64,000 bases of DNA from Hyphomicrobiaceae bacterium. GTDB taxonomy: Bacteria; Pseudomonadota; Alphaproteobacteria; Rhizobiales; Devosiaceae. Below the pieces are notes generated by a model, which saw nothing but the letters and a program-made list of their open reading frames with translations, made no database searches and was not told where the DNA came from. The stretch is from assembly GCA_020638065.1 (NCBI GenBank), contig JACKJG010000002.1, positions 1-64,000 of the forward strand, written 5' to 3'. Positions 63,443-64,000 of the stretch are shown in pieces; positions within the stretch are counted from its first letter, which is position 1, and each line of letters opens with the position of its first letter. Position numbers and translations under genes: made by a program.

Positions 63443-64000
63443 GCGAGTTTGGAAAGCGTCGCGAGGGCGCCATATTCCCTCAATGAACTGAGGTGATCGA
63501 GAAGTCTGGCGCGGAAGCCCTTGTCAGCAGGCAGATCAGTGCCGAAGGTCTCCTGCACGGACAGAACCGCATCGAGATAAGTCTCAACGTTGCCGGCCGC
63601 GCTTGCCGCCATTTCCGCGAAACGTTGCGCCAGCGGATCGCGCACGTCGATGGGATTGCCCGCCTCGTCGGTGCCGGCAACATAGGTCATCCAGGCCGCG
63701 ACACCGAGCGCCAGCCGATCGTAGGACGCGCCCGCCGCAATGCGCGCGCGAATGGTTCCCAGCAGGCGCTGAGGTAGTTTCTGGCTGCCATCCATGGCGA
63801 TCTGCCAGGTGCGGTGCCTGAGGGCGGGGTTGAGGAAGCGTTCGAGCAGATCCTCGCGGTAGGCGAAAAGATCCATGTCCGGCACATCAAGCGTCGGCAT
63901 GATCTCCCAGGTCATCATGGCAGACAGAAAAGCTCTCATTTCCGGGATACTGACGGTTTCAGCGACAGTCTGATGGCCGGCCAGATAGCCGAGATAGGCC
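63439..64000 (-). CDS. Mannitol dehydrogenase family protein (partial, C-terminal part)
   Basis: The frame enters from the right edge and ends at 63439, giving about 187 residues of the C-terminal domain. AYLGYLAGHQTVAE, FLNPALRHRTWQIAMDGSQK and a helix-rich tail match mannitol 2-dehydrogenase/fructuronate reductase proteins (UxuB-like), which oxidise polyols or uronate derivatives with NAD(P). The N-terminal cofactor domain lies outside the window, so the substrate class cannot be narrowed. Confidence 0.87.
   Translation of the reverse strand, partial: AYLGYLAGHQTVAETVSIPEMRAFLSAMMTWEIMPTLDVPDMDLFAYREDLLERFLNPALRHRTWQIAMDGSQKLPQRLLGTIRARIAAGASYDRLALGVAAWMTYVAGTDEAGNPIDVRDPLAQRFAEMAASAAGNVETYLDAVLSVQETFGTDLPADKGFRARLLDHLSSLREYGALATLSKLA

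Overview
The window is GC-rich chromosomal DNA from an alphaproteobacterium, most likely of the order Hyphomicrobiales; a Devosia/Pelagibacterium-like source is a guess. The pointers are a GcrA cell-cycle regulator, a class I lysyl-tRNA synthetase, a long two-domain dCTP deaminase, a SAM-II type leader before metZ, and the phoR-pstSCAB-phoU-phoB order. It carries about 57 protein genes and one tRNA. No insertion sequence, prophage or CRISPR array was seen.

Layout. 1-14.3 kb is housekeeping: a ligase-associated helicase (cut by the left edge), a P-loop kinase, an SDR, a MATE exporter, pyrD, a self-cleaving S24 regulator, a membrane protein, gamma-glutamyltransferase, lysK, a TerB-like protein, a sterol-desaturase-like enzyme, a solute-binding protein, a membrane GT2 and tRNA-Gly(CCC). 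14.5-17.4 kb is a large serralysin-like RTX protease. 17.6-41.2 kb is a surface-glycan locus. Its left arm is on the minus strand: rfbF, rfbG, an rfbC-like epimerase and a sugar C-methyltransferase for a CDP-linked branched deoxyhexose, then a CmcI-like enzyme, a sulfotransferase, a SASA esterase and a glycosyltransferase. Its right arm is on the plus strand: a hexapeptide acyltransferase, an SDR, several glycosyltransferases and two more sulfotransferases. A minus-strand epimerase follows, then UDP-sulfoquinovose synthase directly followed by an APS-type cysH, and GDP-mannose supply. 41.2-54.7 kb is dcd, riboswitch-controlled metZ, a phosphatidyltransferase, trkH, an RND pump, argD-argF-hslO and gcrA. 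54.8-62.5 kb is the full phosphate regulon, followed by ppk2 and a truncated polyol dehydrogenase at the right edge.

The most interesting part is the glycan locus. It combines three PAPS-type sulfotransferases with a sulfoquinovose synthase that sits 18 bp from a reductase making its sulfite co-substrate, so it looks built for a glycan or glycolipid carrying sulfate and sulfonate. Inside it a two-gene glycosyltransferase cassette is duplicated. In one copy the GT-B gene has lost its C-terminal domain; in the other the GT2 gene has a changed DxD motif. Other points of note are a SAM-II leader whose loop can also act as an antiterminator, a tandem Pho box before pstS, a terminator-like hairpin in the argD leader, and a CTGA stop/start overlap between lysK and the gamma-glutamyltransferase gene.
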